DNA of 64,000 bases, taken from assembly GCA_026075535.2 (NCBI GenBank), contig AP026538.1:15260337-15324336 (forward strand), written 5' to 3'. The translations under genes and the position numbers were made by a program. The stretch comes from Tricholoma matsutake (Eukaryota; Basidiomycota; Agaricomycetes; Agaricales; Tricholomataceae). The notes beneath the pieces were generated by a model that saw nothing but the letters and a program-made list of their open reading frames with translations, did not search any database and had not been told where the DNA came from. Shown one piece after another: positions 21,297 through 31,824 of the stretch; within the stretch, counting starts at the first letter, position 1, and each line of letters opens with the position of its first letter.

Positions 21297-22595
21297 ATTG
21301 GTCGCGCAACTAAAGTTTAGGTCATGATAGAGAGTAATAAATCCTACATACTGAAGGATTCCTGGATCCAACTCTGTCATGCACAGTCTGAAGCCAGCAT
21401 CCTGGCGCTGATGCATGGTCATGATGCCATCAAAGGATGTGTACCCTTGTTGCTCTGTAGTGAGGATGTGCAGATTAATGGTTGAAGGGACTGCACAGAG
21501 AATTACTAAAAACATTCACATGGGTGGCCATTTTTGCAGCATGTTCATCATTGCTATGCAACCTTGCCCATTGGTGCACCACTGGCATCTTTCAAAAGCA
21601 AGAAAGAATTTATCACTGTGATGATATCTCTTATTCAAAGTAAGTTGTCTAGTTTGCATGAGTAATGAAGCTCACAGTAACTCTATAGCTCATCAATATC
21701 TTGTTGAAAAACTTGGAATACTGGATTGTGATATAAGCATCAACAACCTTTTGATCAATTGTACTGATGCTATTGTACGTGGGCTTCTGATCGATTTTGA
21801 CTTTGCAATACTCTTGCATTGCTTAGCTGTCAATGCTCCAGTGGCTCAAACTTCCACTAGTACTTTGGGCAATGTTGCCGTGGACACGATGTATGAGGCT
21901 AGTGGGACTAACAGCAATATTGGTGATATTGAGAGGATTGTTGATGTGTCCAACGATGAAGATGACCAAGGGTTCAAGACATCCAACTCTAAGGTCAAGA
22001 ATGTTTGCACTGTAGGTTCCTTCATTTCAAAGTCTATGAACCAGAGAGTTAATTATAGGTAATTATTAATCAGGGCACACCACCATTCATGGCAGTCAAA
22101 ATCCTTGTTAGCAAAGATGAACAATTCACACATCAGCCTCATCACAATCTCGAGTCATTCATTTATGTCATATTCTACATTTGCACTTTCATGGGTGGAC
22201 CTGGAATCTGTCAATCAAAATCTGAAATTCCTGCAGAGGACACCATGCATGCCTGGTTCAACAACAACAGTAAACTCAGTACTATTGGGTGGACTAAAAC
22301 TGGACATATGTGTGGCCCTTATATCACAATTGTGCCCCACTTTTTGGAATATTGGCAGGATTTTGGGCCCTTTGCCCTAAAGTTGTCCCAAGCTTGTTTT
22401 CCTGCCAATGCAACTTCCCACACTGTCAGGCCTAATGGACTCACCTATGAAATGGTTCTTGCAATATTGGAGGAGGCATTGGAGAAGGTTACAGAGCCTA
22501 TTATGATGCCCAAATTATGCACCAAATGGCAGGCTCCCAATGCTGGCAATCATATGTGCTTGAGGGGGGCAAAGCGAACAAAGTGGGAGGGCTAG
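21289..22595 (+). pseudogene. FunK1-type protein kinase a, C-terminal kinase half
   Basis: The frame resumes with LIGRATKV, a TAG where relatives have Trp, and SYILKDSWIQ. It continues with LPIGAPLASFKSKKEF, a probable 38-bp intron (21640-21677, GTAAGT...CACAG), the catalytic loop as ILDCDISINN (about 21715-21747, with D-C-D in place of H-R-D) and the metal-binding LIDFDFA (21787-21807). After a one-base shift near 22060 come GTPPFMAVKIL, HNLESFIYVIFYICTF and the C-terminal tail to TAG 22593. The two halves together give about 780 residues, in the usual range for FunK1 proteins. It lies on the opposite strand from its 5' half because of the E1-E2 inversion. Confidence 0.85.
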
Positions 22596-22850
22596 CTTTA
22601 TGTGATTGTCAGATTTCAAGCTTTCAAGGACCCCTACATTACTGTTACTGTGTTACTGTACCTCGTTACACATTTACGATCCATGTGTATTGCTCCAATG
22701 ATGCAACATATGTAACCTTCATTTATTTTTTCAAAACATTGTGTTAGTCATTTTGCAGTGTCTATTTTGGGATATAAATAAATAATATCATGTGTGCCAA
22801 AAACTGCCAGCCTCCGAGTCATGTCTTCTGCTTAGCTCCACCATGTTTCT
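22596..22850. other. Intergenic, nothing recognised
   Basis: AT-rich sequence downstream of the kinase without a recognised feature. Confidence 0.5.
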
Positions 22851-24711
22851 CATTCCAGGTGCAAATTCAAGAAGATCTCTTGGTCGCAGTATCAGCCTGA
22901 TATCTCATACATCTCATACATCTCATGCAACACTTGTTTCGTCTACTAATATTGGTTCCATTTGGAGTTATGATACATTTGATGATTCACGCTCAAATTC
23001 CTTTGAAAGTGTAAGTATCAGATTCTTTGGGTTCTCTAAAAGTCCTACTGAAGTTGTCATATTTTCAGAACGATTACAAAAACCCAATCACTTCACAAAC
23101 TGCCCAGCTACATCGTCAATCGTCCTCATATGTTTCCTCTCATAGCAAATCAAAACCCTAGAAGAGGAGGTAATCAAGCTACTAAATTGCATGTCCAATC
23201 CAGAGAAGGAAAACCTGGTGGTCAAGACATGGTATAATACACTCTGGTAAGGTTTTCCAATTGTTAACAAATGTACTAGCATCTGACAAACTCCAAGTGA
23301 AGCTTATAATGCACTTCTTGCAGTTATCCCCAAACAAGGCAGTAGCATCCAGAACTCTCAAGGAGATACTGGAATGTTGTTGCCTTTATCACAGAAAGAT
23401 TATCCTGATGTCAAGTTTTGGACAAAACAACAGTGGACTGAATCTTTATCTGACAGTGACATAACCAGTGATGTTAGTTTAGGTCCTCAGGTTTGTGGGA
23501 GGAGCCATGCAGCTCAGGGAATCAATGTCACTATGCAATTTGTTGAAAAAGAAGATGGTACAGTAATTGATGGTGACAGGGCTGCCGAAGTTCGCAAGTT
23601 TGCTCAGGCTATTTGGGTTTCAATTGCTAAAAGAGGACCACCTCCACCGAAATGGGGCCAAGCTGATGCTGAGACCAGGAGACAATACTGTGATGGGATG
23701 GTGTCCCGTTTTCCAGAGTTACAACTCTGCGAGCATGACTGGAGAGCAGAGCAAATTGCAAGAGACAACTATCCATCTTGGTATGTAAATCGGTAGGCCT
23801 CTGAAGTGAAACAGATGAAGCAGGATGTTGAAGAGCCGCCATCTCTGGAGATTGGTACAAAATGTGCTCATAAAGCATCAACAAAATGAGCATCAAAGAA
23901 GACAAAGATTGAGGTGGTGATTGATGATATGGAAACAAGCAACATGGTGGTGAGTATCTACTTGAGCCTTACATGTCTTACCATCACGTCAACACATGTA
24001 CTGACCATAATCACTATGATAGACGGGTTCTGGTATGTTTGCTTGCATGACCAAAGACTCCTCAGCATTCAAAATTCAAAATTCAACAGCTAACACCACC
24101 AATACTAATATGCTAAATTTTACTATGGATCTAAACGTTGGCATCAATGTTCCTCAAGCTTTATCTTTTACTATGGATCTAAATGCTGGTATCGATGTTC
24201 CTCAAGCTTTATCTTTTACTATGGATTTAAATGCTGGCATTGATGTTCCTCAAGCTTCATCTTCTCAGGATAATATGCTATTGGGTGTTCAAGTAGTCAC
24301 TGGCACCATTTCCCCTGTTCCGACAGGTAATTCAGTCAACACTTCAATTGCAGGCAGCAAGACAAGTCCTGCCATCACTACACCTGATACTAACTTTGAA
24401 GTCAGTTTCAATGTGATGCAGTGAATTATGGGATGCAACTGACATTGTCATAGGTGCAGAATCCCATGACTCTACTGGCCAGTTTCTATGATTCTATGAA
24501 TGCACTTGTTTCAGTCAGATCTCCAGCCCCCCAGCCCATCTTGGGTGATCCTTGCCTTCCATCTGAATCAACAGCCATGCTTCCATCTTCAACTGATGTC
24601 CATGCTGTGGCCCCTAGCTTGGGTGATCCTGCACCACTGTCCATATCAAAATGGACTTACTGGTATCTCCAGCTGTCATCACAACTGATCTTGCTCCAGC
24701 CACTTTCTTGA
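22850..24711 (+). pseudogene. Unidentified multi-exon gene, broken
   Basis: Coding character is visible in several exon-like blocks that join across plausible introns: 23011-23069 (GTAAGT...TTTCAG), about 23950-24021 and about 24430-24453. The best block, YPDVKFWTKQQWTES to ARDNYPSWYVNR (23395-23795), is 130 residues long, acidic and rich in Trp, and looks like a conserved domain. I cannot name the family. After it come KKTKIEVVIDD, a 16-residue tandem repeat and a Pro/Ser-rich tail. In-frame TAG (23794) and TGA (about 23887) stops break it. I infer an element-associated gene because similar frames often sit beside transposons in these fungi. Confidence 0.5.
24118..24264 (+). repeat. 48-bp minisatellite encoding a 16-residue repeat, three units
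   Basis: Three 48-bp units encode FTMDLNAGIDVPQALS with few changes, in frame with the surrounding open frame. Units differ mostly at third positions or by conservative residues. Confidence 0.85.
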
Positions 24712-24979
24712 GTGATCTCGACATTCCACCTGCTGTCTTGGGTGATCTTGATGCTTCAGCTGCCATATTTGATTCTGGCTGCCTCAGCAGCTCCAGCTGC
24801 AATATTGACTGCAGCTGTTTCACCAATGCTGAATAATCTCATTCCAGCCACTATCCCAATGATAGGTCCACCTTGTCGTTCAAGTTCAGAAAACACATCT
24901 ATGATCATTGTCAAAGCTCTACAAACCCATACAAACCCCTCCAAAGCTCTATGAACCTCTACAAAGTCACGAAAATGCT

Positions 24980-25720
24980 TCGGAAATCTTTGCAACACTT
25001 CGAAATTCTTTGTATGCCTTCGGCCGCCATAATACAATCCCCCCAACCTTCGTACAGCTCAGGATATACACTTGGAACATCGTTGGTGAGTTCTGAACCA
25101 GTTTCGAGCAATATCGCAGTGATATCAGCCTTCAAACAAGTCTGATATTTCCTTGACTGACTTCGAAAATCATTGAACATTGAAAATCGACATCGGACAC
25201 TATATCGCTATCTGAATGGTCATCGCACACATGCCAGATGTATCCCCTACCATTGTCAAACAATATCGCACCGATTTCGGGCCACGAACAAAGTCCAAAG
25301 AAACTTCGAAAATCTTCAAAAAACCTCGAACCTCAAAAAACATCTTCGGACACAGTATTTCCTATTCAAACGATCTTCGGATGCATGCTGGACACATGGG
25401 ACACTATCTCGAGTATATTGAACACATTTCGACCGCATGTGCACACATACAATCTGCTCGAAGCAGTTTCCGATGTTTTATGCAATTTATAACAAGGACA
25501 GTCCGCTTTTAGCTATTCTTTCTTATTATTTCTTCATCATGTGTTATATTCACCCTTTCTAGTCTCGCTTTATTGCTCTGATGTACTTCTATTGTCTTTT
25601 GCCTCGAGTTCTCCACATGTTTGCCTCATGTTCTCTAGCCTTTTTAGGTAGTTTCTTTATTTTATATAAAAAGATGTACTAGATACAAAGAAAAACAAGA
25701 AAGTCGTCATCGACCTCCCA
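24980..25720. repeat. Interspersed repeat related to the E2-specific segment
   Basis: The sequence has dispersed CTTCGAAAATC and TCGA motifs. Its distal part 25495-25690 follows the same word order as 18731-18950 (ACAAGGACAGTCC, TCATCATGTGTTATAT, CTCATGTTCTC, GGTAGTTTCTTTA). Terminal repeats were not found. The unidentified gene before it ends at its edge, so it may be an insertion. Confidence 0.45.
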
Positions 25721-26538
25721 GATCGCAGTGATTTGAGAGTACAGTTTAGTCTTATTCAGTCTGAAGTCTGGTGATTTATGCTAAATGTCTTCAAAAATCT
25801 TCAAAAATCTTTGCATTACACTATTTTTGCTCTTGTTTCCCTTGATTTGCCTTTGCTTTGCTTCTATTACTTGTCTAGTCCCCCGATCTTGTCAGAATCG
25901 CTACGAGCCTCCACCAGAGTTTCCTCTGGCTTCACCCTATTCAGGCATAGTTCACCATCTTTCGGGTCCCAGCATACATGCTCAACCGCGGAACCGTCAC
26001 AAAAGTTCTGGTCCGGGCATTGATGCTCCCCATGACAGGGATCTCAATTTTCACTTTCATTACGCGCTCGGGTTTTCCACCCAAACACTTGCGTGCATGT
26101 TAGACTCCTTGGTCCGTGTTTCAAGACGGGTCGATTAAAGCCATTATGCCAACATCCTAAGCACGTAACGTGGTGTAAACACCCAGCCTTGCGGCGTGCT
26201 GAGTTCCTCAATCCCAACCGATGTATGCGACCAAGAGCTATAAACACATCCGAAGATGCCACCTCCGAACATATTTGTGCACTCCAAATTCGTTGATCTA
26301 GCCATGAAATTCCTTGAAATTCCTTGAAAGTCCTCAAAACACATTCTTTTAGCTTTGAATTGCTTTGACACACAGTCCTTTTATGACTATTTGATGGTTG
26401 ATCTGACAGGTGACATCTAGAGGGCCTCACATCCTTCCTCTGACTTGTGTTATACCATCCGAAGCTATTTTGTAGGTTTTGTTTGGGTTTCTGGGTTGAG
26501 CATCATCACTGAGCAATCTCAGTCTTCCTGCCAGCAAG
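25721..26538. other. No gene recognised
   Basis: Short frames on both strands have no motif. The local CG content is higher than in the older relics, for example at 26000-26260. Confidence 0.5.
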
Positions 26539-27000
26539 ATGGCTTCGTCTTCTGACTGCATGGTGCAGCCAGCTGTTGCAACTGCTGCTGTCATTCCTTC
26601 TCCACCTATCATGGTGATCTTGGAAAACCTCAGTGGAAGCCACAGTAATGGTCTTGCTGCAGGGATATCAAAGACTAGTACACCTGGTCCAACAGCCTCC
26701 AAGAAGCCTTTGAAGATGTGGCCTGGAATGACAATTACTGTGTGGTGCGATCATCTTTTTGTAAGCACCATTCTATCTGAACTGATGTATTATCCAGGAG
26801 TCTCTGTTCCCAAGATTGGTGCCAGCAACACCCACAAGGAACCATGGCAGAGTTCAAGGCATACTTTGACAACTTGTCACCAGAAGACCTGGAGGTGATA
26901 TCATGGATTTAAGTACATTGCAGGGATCTGATATATTGTTTCATAGCAATATGAAGAACAGTCTGTACAGCTTGCAGCGGAGAAGAAAAAGGTCATTGCG
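26539..27000 (+). pseudogene. Unidentified fragment with one clear intron
   Basis: The frame opens MASSSDCMVQPAVATAAV and passes through a Pro/Ser-rich stretch. After a frame change near 26840 it reads MAEFKAYFDNLSPEDLE, then a 52-bp intron 26895-26946 (GTGATA...CATAG), then QYEEQSVQLAAEKKKVIA up to a GT at 27001. The exon join creates a charged helix-like segment, which supports real coding origin. Family unknown; similar pieces may continue to 31.4 kb. Confidence 0.45.
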
Positions 27001-29206
27001 GTATGATTTCTGTCAACATTTCAATGCTGGCTTGAGTAACCTGCGCTAACAGAAGTCGACTACTGGAGGTGATTGATAATTCATAGAATCTTGAGGATAT
27101 CTGTTTTGTGCCAGCATTATTAAAATATATCATTTGTTGATGAAGTTCATTGATTATTATTGATAGGTCCCGAAATAACCAGATTTCTGTTCCTCAAGTA
27201 TTATCAATGGGTCCCAAAATTACTAGATATTTGTAAGTTCAGGAACACCAGTTCAATCGAGGAGGATTGAGAAATCATGTATCGATAAAAATATCATTGT
27301 TGTATGTAGATGTATCTCGACTGATGTCAACAAGAAATCAAGGTAGTGCATCAATTTTAGAATTATATCGATCCTGTTTGATAAAAGTTTCTGTAATTGC
27401 TGCTTCTCGATTTCCCTCGCTCAGCTCTGACCTAATTCTGACTGGGCTTCAGCCCTGCCTCTGTTGCTGGAGTGAAGTACCTGTTTGATAGATTGATGCT
27501 TTCCAGGATGCCATCTGCTGCCTCAGATTCTGTCCAGGGGTCTAGGGTGCATTCTTCAAACTGATGGTCAAAATGATCATATATGGTTTTCACTGCTGAT
27601 AATGAGCTGGAAAATGTGGGGCTTCCCAGTCCTGTAAGGGTTACGCTCTGGCACAGGTACTTGTATCGGTAGGCTGCCATCCTGCCTCCTGGTTGTTTGT
27701 GATGTTTGTTATGTGGGATTGTCTGGATGCACCTTGGCTTAGCCATGACTGGTGGTAAGTTTTTTGCTTTTATGATACCTTAGATCATAAAGATGACTTC
27801 TTCCTTAGCTGTCTCGTCATTTCCTCGTCTTAATATCCTCCACGATGCAGGCTTTGTGAGTTGCTCTATCTTGACAGTGTCCCAGAACATTGTACCCTCC
27901 TGGTTCATGTTGCTGGTGTGAGTGTCTTATGCATTTTCTGAGGTCCTTTATCTCACCTTGGCTATAGCTGTCAGGCTTTCATGCTCGGCATCTGCTGTTG
28001 CTTCAACAGTGATTTGCTCAAGCATGTATCCTGTTCATTTTTATAAGCTTTTGGACACCTGGATCCGTTGTTTACACATGTGCTTTCTCAGTATTGGTTT
28101 GGCTTTGCATGGTTTTGTCTCTGAGCCTTTTTGTGTGGGGAAGAGGGGGCAGGCACTGTGTCATGCTTAAGTCATGAGTTTTGTTACCTCTATCTGATGC
28201 TCATCTGGTTTGTGCTTACTGTTTAGGTTCTGCAGTGGTCTGCCTATCACTTTGGTGTCTGCAGGTCACCATTTGATTGCCACATGCTCAATATTTCTAT
28301 GCCCTTCAATTAATTGCTCAGTGTCATCTTGTGCTTCTGGGTTACTATTGCTGGTTTCCAAGAATCTCAATTGGTTGCTTGCCACTGTCTTGGCACCCAT
28401 GCTGTGCTTTGTTTGGTGCTTCTTCTCTTCTGTTGTCTTTTGTTCCACTATGTGTTAGGGTATCTTCTCCCTGTTAATGTGTCCTCGCTTGTCTGCATTC
28501 TCCATTCATGTGCTTGTGTTTTCTTTTTCCTTTTGGTCTTTGGCCTTTGGCTTCTGTCCATTTCCGTTGCTTTGGTTCTTGAGTTTTTGTATAAAGGTGT
28601 TCTGTGCTCAGAGCTCCAGTCTTGCCCTTGTTGCTCAAAACAATTTGTCTCTGCTGTTGCCATTTACTCTTTTCTACATTTATGCTCCAAATGGCAAAGT
28701 CTCAGTCATGCGTTTGCTCACTCCTTTTTTCCCCCATGTATTGATCAGCATTTCAGCTCTTCAAAGAAGGTTCCTTCAGTTCTGGCTGACCTGTAAGTCA
28801 ATGGTGCTTTCTCTATGACACAGTGTCTCATTGCCCATGTCAGCGTTGACATTGACTTGCAAGAGTGAGTTTGTTGGTCTTGATCTGCCTCTGTTGTCTC
28901 ACAATGATGTTATGCAGACTTGTTACTTGTCAACTATCTTCTATGAGCCTGGTGTATGTTATGACTTGTTTTCCATGTTGTAGATTTGCATGTTGATTGC
29001 CCAATAGCAGCCCTCAGAGCTCTGGCTGTTTGAAGAAGCGTAAATCTGCACCTGTTGTGTTTAGTGACAGCTCCGACGTGTATATATTTTTAGTGCTCTA
29101 GGTTCAGTTGTCTAGTGCTGACTTGTTTTATAGCAAAATCATGGTGTCCCCCAAGTGCAAGCATAGCAGTGGTACTCCTCCTGCTCCCAGGTCTCCTGCT
29201 TTTGAC
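27001..29206. other. Degraded sequence with scattered coding-like fragments
   Basis: No continuous frame longer than about 160 codons exists. One plus-strand fragment near 29020-29090 reads CLKKRKSAPVVFSDSSD, a basic patch followed by Ser/Asp residues, like a nuclear protein tail. The fragment MVSPKCKHSSGTPPAPRSP (29140-29200) runs into E3. The long hydrophobic frame 28314-28796 has no motif and I do not treat it as a gene. Confidence 0.45.
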
Positions 29207-29214
29207 CTCTTACC
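29207..29214. repeat. 8-bp target duplication CTCTTACC, left of E3
   Basis: Matches 30529-30536 at all eight bases. Confidence 0.95.
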
Positions 29215-30528
29215 TAGTGTTTGAAAGTCTAGTTCATTGAACTGGAAAAAAAACCGAAACCAAACTGAACCAAACTGTGGTTCAGTCTTTTTGTGGTTGC
29301 GGTTGCCCTTATTCCATGATTCTATCAGTTGAATCAAATATTTATTTAAAACCAATTAAAACCAGTTCAAACTGGTTCTAACTGAACCTCAGTCTACATT
29401 CTATACTTGTAATATAATTATAATCAAAAGTAATAATAACTAAAACAAAAGGGACATGCCCAAGCGAAAGAGAACAAAAAGCAAGGCTTTATATACTGTG
29501 AGGCTGCACACAGACCATTGGTCATGTTTGTGCTCCCAAACAAAAAGTGGTGCCACTTGTTTACCATTCCCACGGCAAACCACAATGCCACATCAACATC
29601 AACCACTGCTACCACCCTTGACACTGCCGCCACCGCTCTGCCTCCTTTGACCACCACCACCTTGTCAATGCCCACCGCTACTCCCATGTCCCCTGCATTG
29701 GATAACACTGTCAAACACTGCAAACAAACCACATTGGGCCCAAATGATGACAGTTGTTGTTTGGGCCCCAGGTAATGTTTTTTAATATTCTTTTTTCAAC
29801 CAACTAATCTTTTGTTTTCATTTTTCAGGTTCTAACTATGTTGTAACCATGAGACAGTGCCGAAATGGGTACCATTCTGGACAACAACAATTGCAGAGAT
29901 GACACACCACCCACACCACTGCCATGAGCAACTGCTCATGGGGTGGATGGGGGTGGTGATGACAGATGAATGACTAACAACAGTGACCACCAATGGCCAA
30001 CAATGGACGACAATGACAATGCCACCCCAGCACCGCAAGATGACAATGACAACAGATAACAACAATGGGACAACAAACACAATGAACGACAACAACACAA
30101 CATGAGGCAATGAGGGGCAACAATGACAACAAGGGATGGGGATAGGGATGACAATGAGGGATGGGGACAGCAACAGCAATGACAGATGTCCCCTCACCCC
30201 CCGTCCCCTGCCCAAATGTGGGGTTCTCTGCTAATAAACACCCCCCCCCCTTCCCTCAGGCAAGGCAAGGGGGTTGTACTTTATTTTATTTTATTACATC
30301 ATTAGAATAGTATTACTATGTAAGTAAGTATGTAATGTCAGTTCTGACCAACCTTAGGTTGGTTGACGACCGCGTAACTGGTAGTTGGACTGAACTGGAC
30401 TGCATGAAACCAGTTTTGTGCGGTTTGGTTTGGTTTCTTTAGTCTGTGAATAAAATAGAACCAGTTTCGGTTCTGGTTTGGATCCAAAAAGGAAAAAAAA
30501 CTGGACTGAGCCAGACCTTTAAACACTA
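29215..30528. mobile_element. E3: short non-autonomous hAT-like element
   Basis: The ends are TAGTGTTTGAAAGTC and the complement of TAGTGTTTAAAGGTC, flanked by a perfect 8-bp duplication. This fixes the boundaries of the E family independently of E1 and E2. Subterminal AACTGGTT/AACCAGTT repeats are present. A short plus-strand frame (29518-29775) rich in Thr, Ala and Pro ends LGPNDDSCCLGPR over the hairpin of the cassette. One CGAGCA palindrome lies near 29925, followed by AAC/ACG-rich spacer. Confidence 0.9.
29736..29828 (+). other. Hairpin-intron cassette, E3 copy
   Basis: The hairpin GGGCCCAAATG...TGTTTGGGCCC spans 29736-29768. The intron is 29772-29828 (57 nt), with GTAATG donor, CTAATC branch and TTTCAG acceptor, then GTTCTAA, which would end the upstream frame. 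Confidence 0.75.
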
Positions 30529-30536
30529 CTCTTACC
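30529..30536. repeat. 8-bp target duplication CTCTTACC, right of E3
   Basis: Exact copy of 29207-29214. Confidence 0.95.
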
Positions 30537-31445
30537 TGCCATCTCAATAACATATGTTCCTGTATGGGCTTGAGTTGCCTGATGTATTCAGCTTGATTGT
30601 CACATAGTGCATTGATTTATCATGCTGTTTGTGATGGGCATGCTGTAATCCCGACCCCTGTTTTCAGTAATCAGTGGTGTGTCCCCCTCCCAACTCCCCT
30701 GATTTGTTGCCTCACTGATGTTGGCTGTAGCAAGACTAGGCCCAAGTATGCATGCTACTTTGCACCAGTGTTACTTTGGCTTATCATGTGGCTTTTAGGC
30801 AGAATGCTGTCAAGACCAAAAAAGGCAAGGCTAATGAAGATGTGTCCAACAAGAAGTATGTTTTCTCAGTGGGCGCAGCATTGGTTGTTGATCTTGTTTC
30901 AGGGTTCAAAAGCACAAAACAGTAGAAGTCCAGGCTGCTGGAAGTGATGACATGGTGTCCCTTGCTCTGTCAAAGTACAAGAATTTCTCTTGCTTTATCA
31001 TTTATCTTACTCCTTCTGTGAAGTTCCCCTGTGCAGCTCCAGATCGCTACTGGTAGCATTGGGGATGAATTACCCCCCTGGATAGGACTGTGGATCTCAG
31101 TATGTCCTGCTGATCCTCTCTGGCTTCGTTAACCTTGTCTAACTAGATCTCTGGGTTATGAGTCCCAGGAGGATACACCTTGCATCCCAGCAAGTTTGCC
31201 TTTGAACACATCTGGGGATCATTCCATTCCTGTGGATGGTGATACCGATGCTTCCCTGCAAGTCTTCGACACTCTTATGGTTGACTTGATGATGACTTTC
31301 ATTCCCAGCACAGGGCAATTGTTGGTCAGCCACATGACAGCAATAGCAATTTGGTCATGCTGACTCCATGCCCTGACCCAATATTGGTTCCTTTTTATGC
31401 AGGCCTCCCGCACCTCCCATGAGTTAGACATTTCCTGCTTTTGCT
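30537..31445. other. Continuation of the degraded region, no gene called
   Basis: Coding-like remnants such as a Lys-rich segment near 30810-30850 can be read, but frames change often and no family is recognisable. Confidence 0.4.
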
Positions 31446-31666
31446 TGTGTCTGGAAGCTTACCTCAGTAAGCAACACTCAGAGAGAACCTAGACAGAAAT
31501 AGGACCAGAATATATAGCAGAAGCAGTAGAATGATACAACAGAGTACTGGAACATGAGTAGAAGTTAGAAAAAGGAGATAAGCAAAAGGGTCCGTGTTTG
31601 TGTCTATATAGGAAATATGTGCCAGTGTGTCAATATGTGTCAGTAGATGAGTAAGCCAGGATTACA
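31446..31666 (-). repeat. Candidate 3' LTR of the gypsy relic
   Basis: The 221-bp segment starts TGTGTCTGG and ends GGATTACA on the plus strand, so it has TG...CA ends, and it directly abuts a purine tract on the coding (minus) strand. No second copy exists upstream of the pol relic, so identity cannot be confirmed here. The outer end is a guess. Confidence 0.4.
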
Positions 31667-31700
31667 CCCCCTCCCCCCTCTGAAAAATTTGCCCCCCCCA
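31667..31700 (-). promoter_or_regulatory. Polypurine tract of the gypsy relic
   Basis: On the minus strand this reads GGGGGGG CAAATTTTTC AGAGGGGGGAGGGGG directly before TGTAATCC. A long purine run at this place is the expected primer for plus-strand synthesis in LTR retrotransposons. Confidence 0.6.
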
Positions 31701-31824
31701 AAAATTAACCAGAAAGGGAAAAATAAGTGACGTACATAAAACTGCTCATCAGGTGCATCAAAAACCCCATAGGGAAAAGCTACCAGTGGCAGGGACAAGA
31801 AGAAGGTGAAATAAACAAAAACAC

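Noticed and set aside
21279..21515. Minus-strand 78-codon frame opposite the FunK1-a continuation
   Set aside because: It is antisense to a well-matched kinase segment and spans the E2 boundary.
28314..28796. 160-codon hydrophobic frame as a gene
   Set aside because: Overlapping frames of similar length run on both strands in T-rich sequence, and no domain is recognisable.
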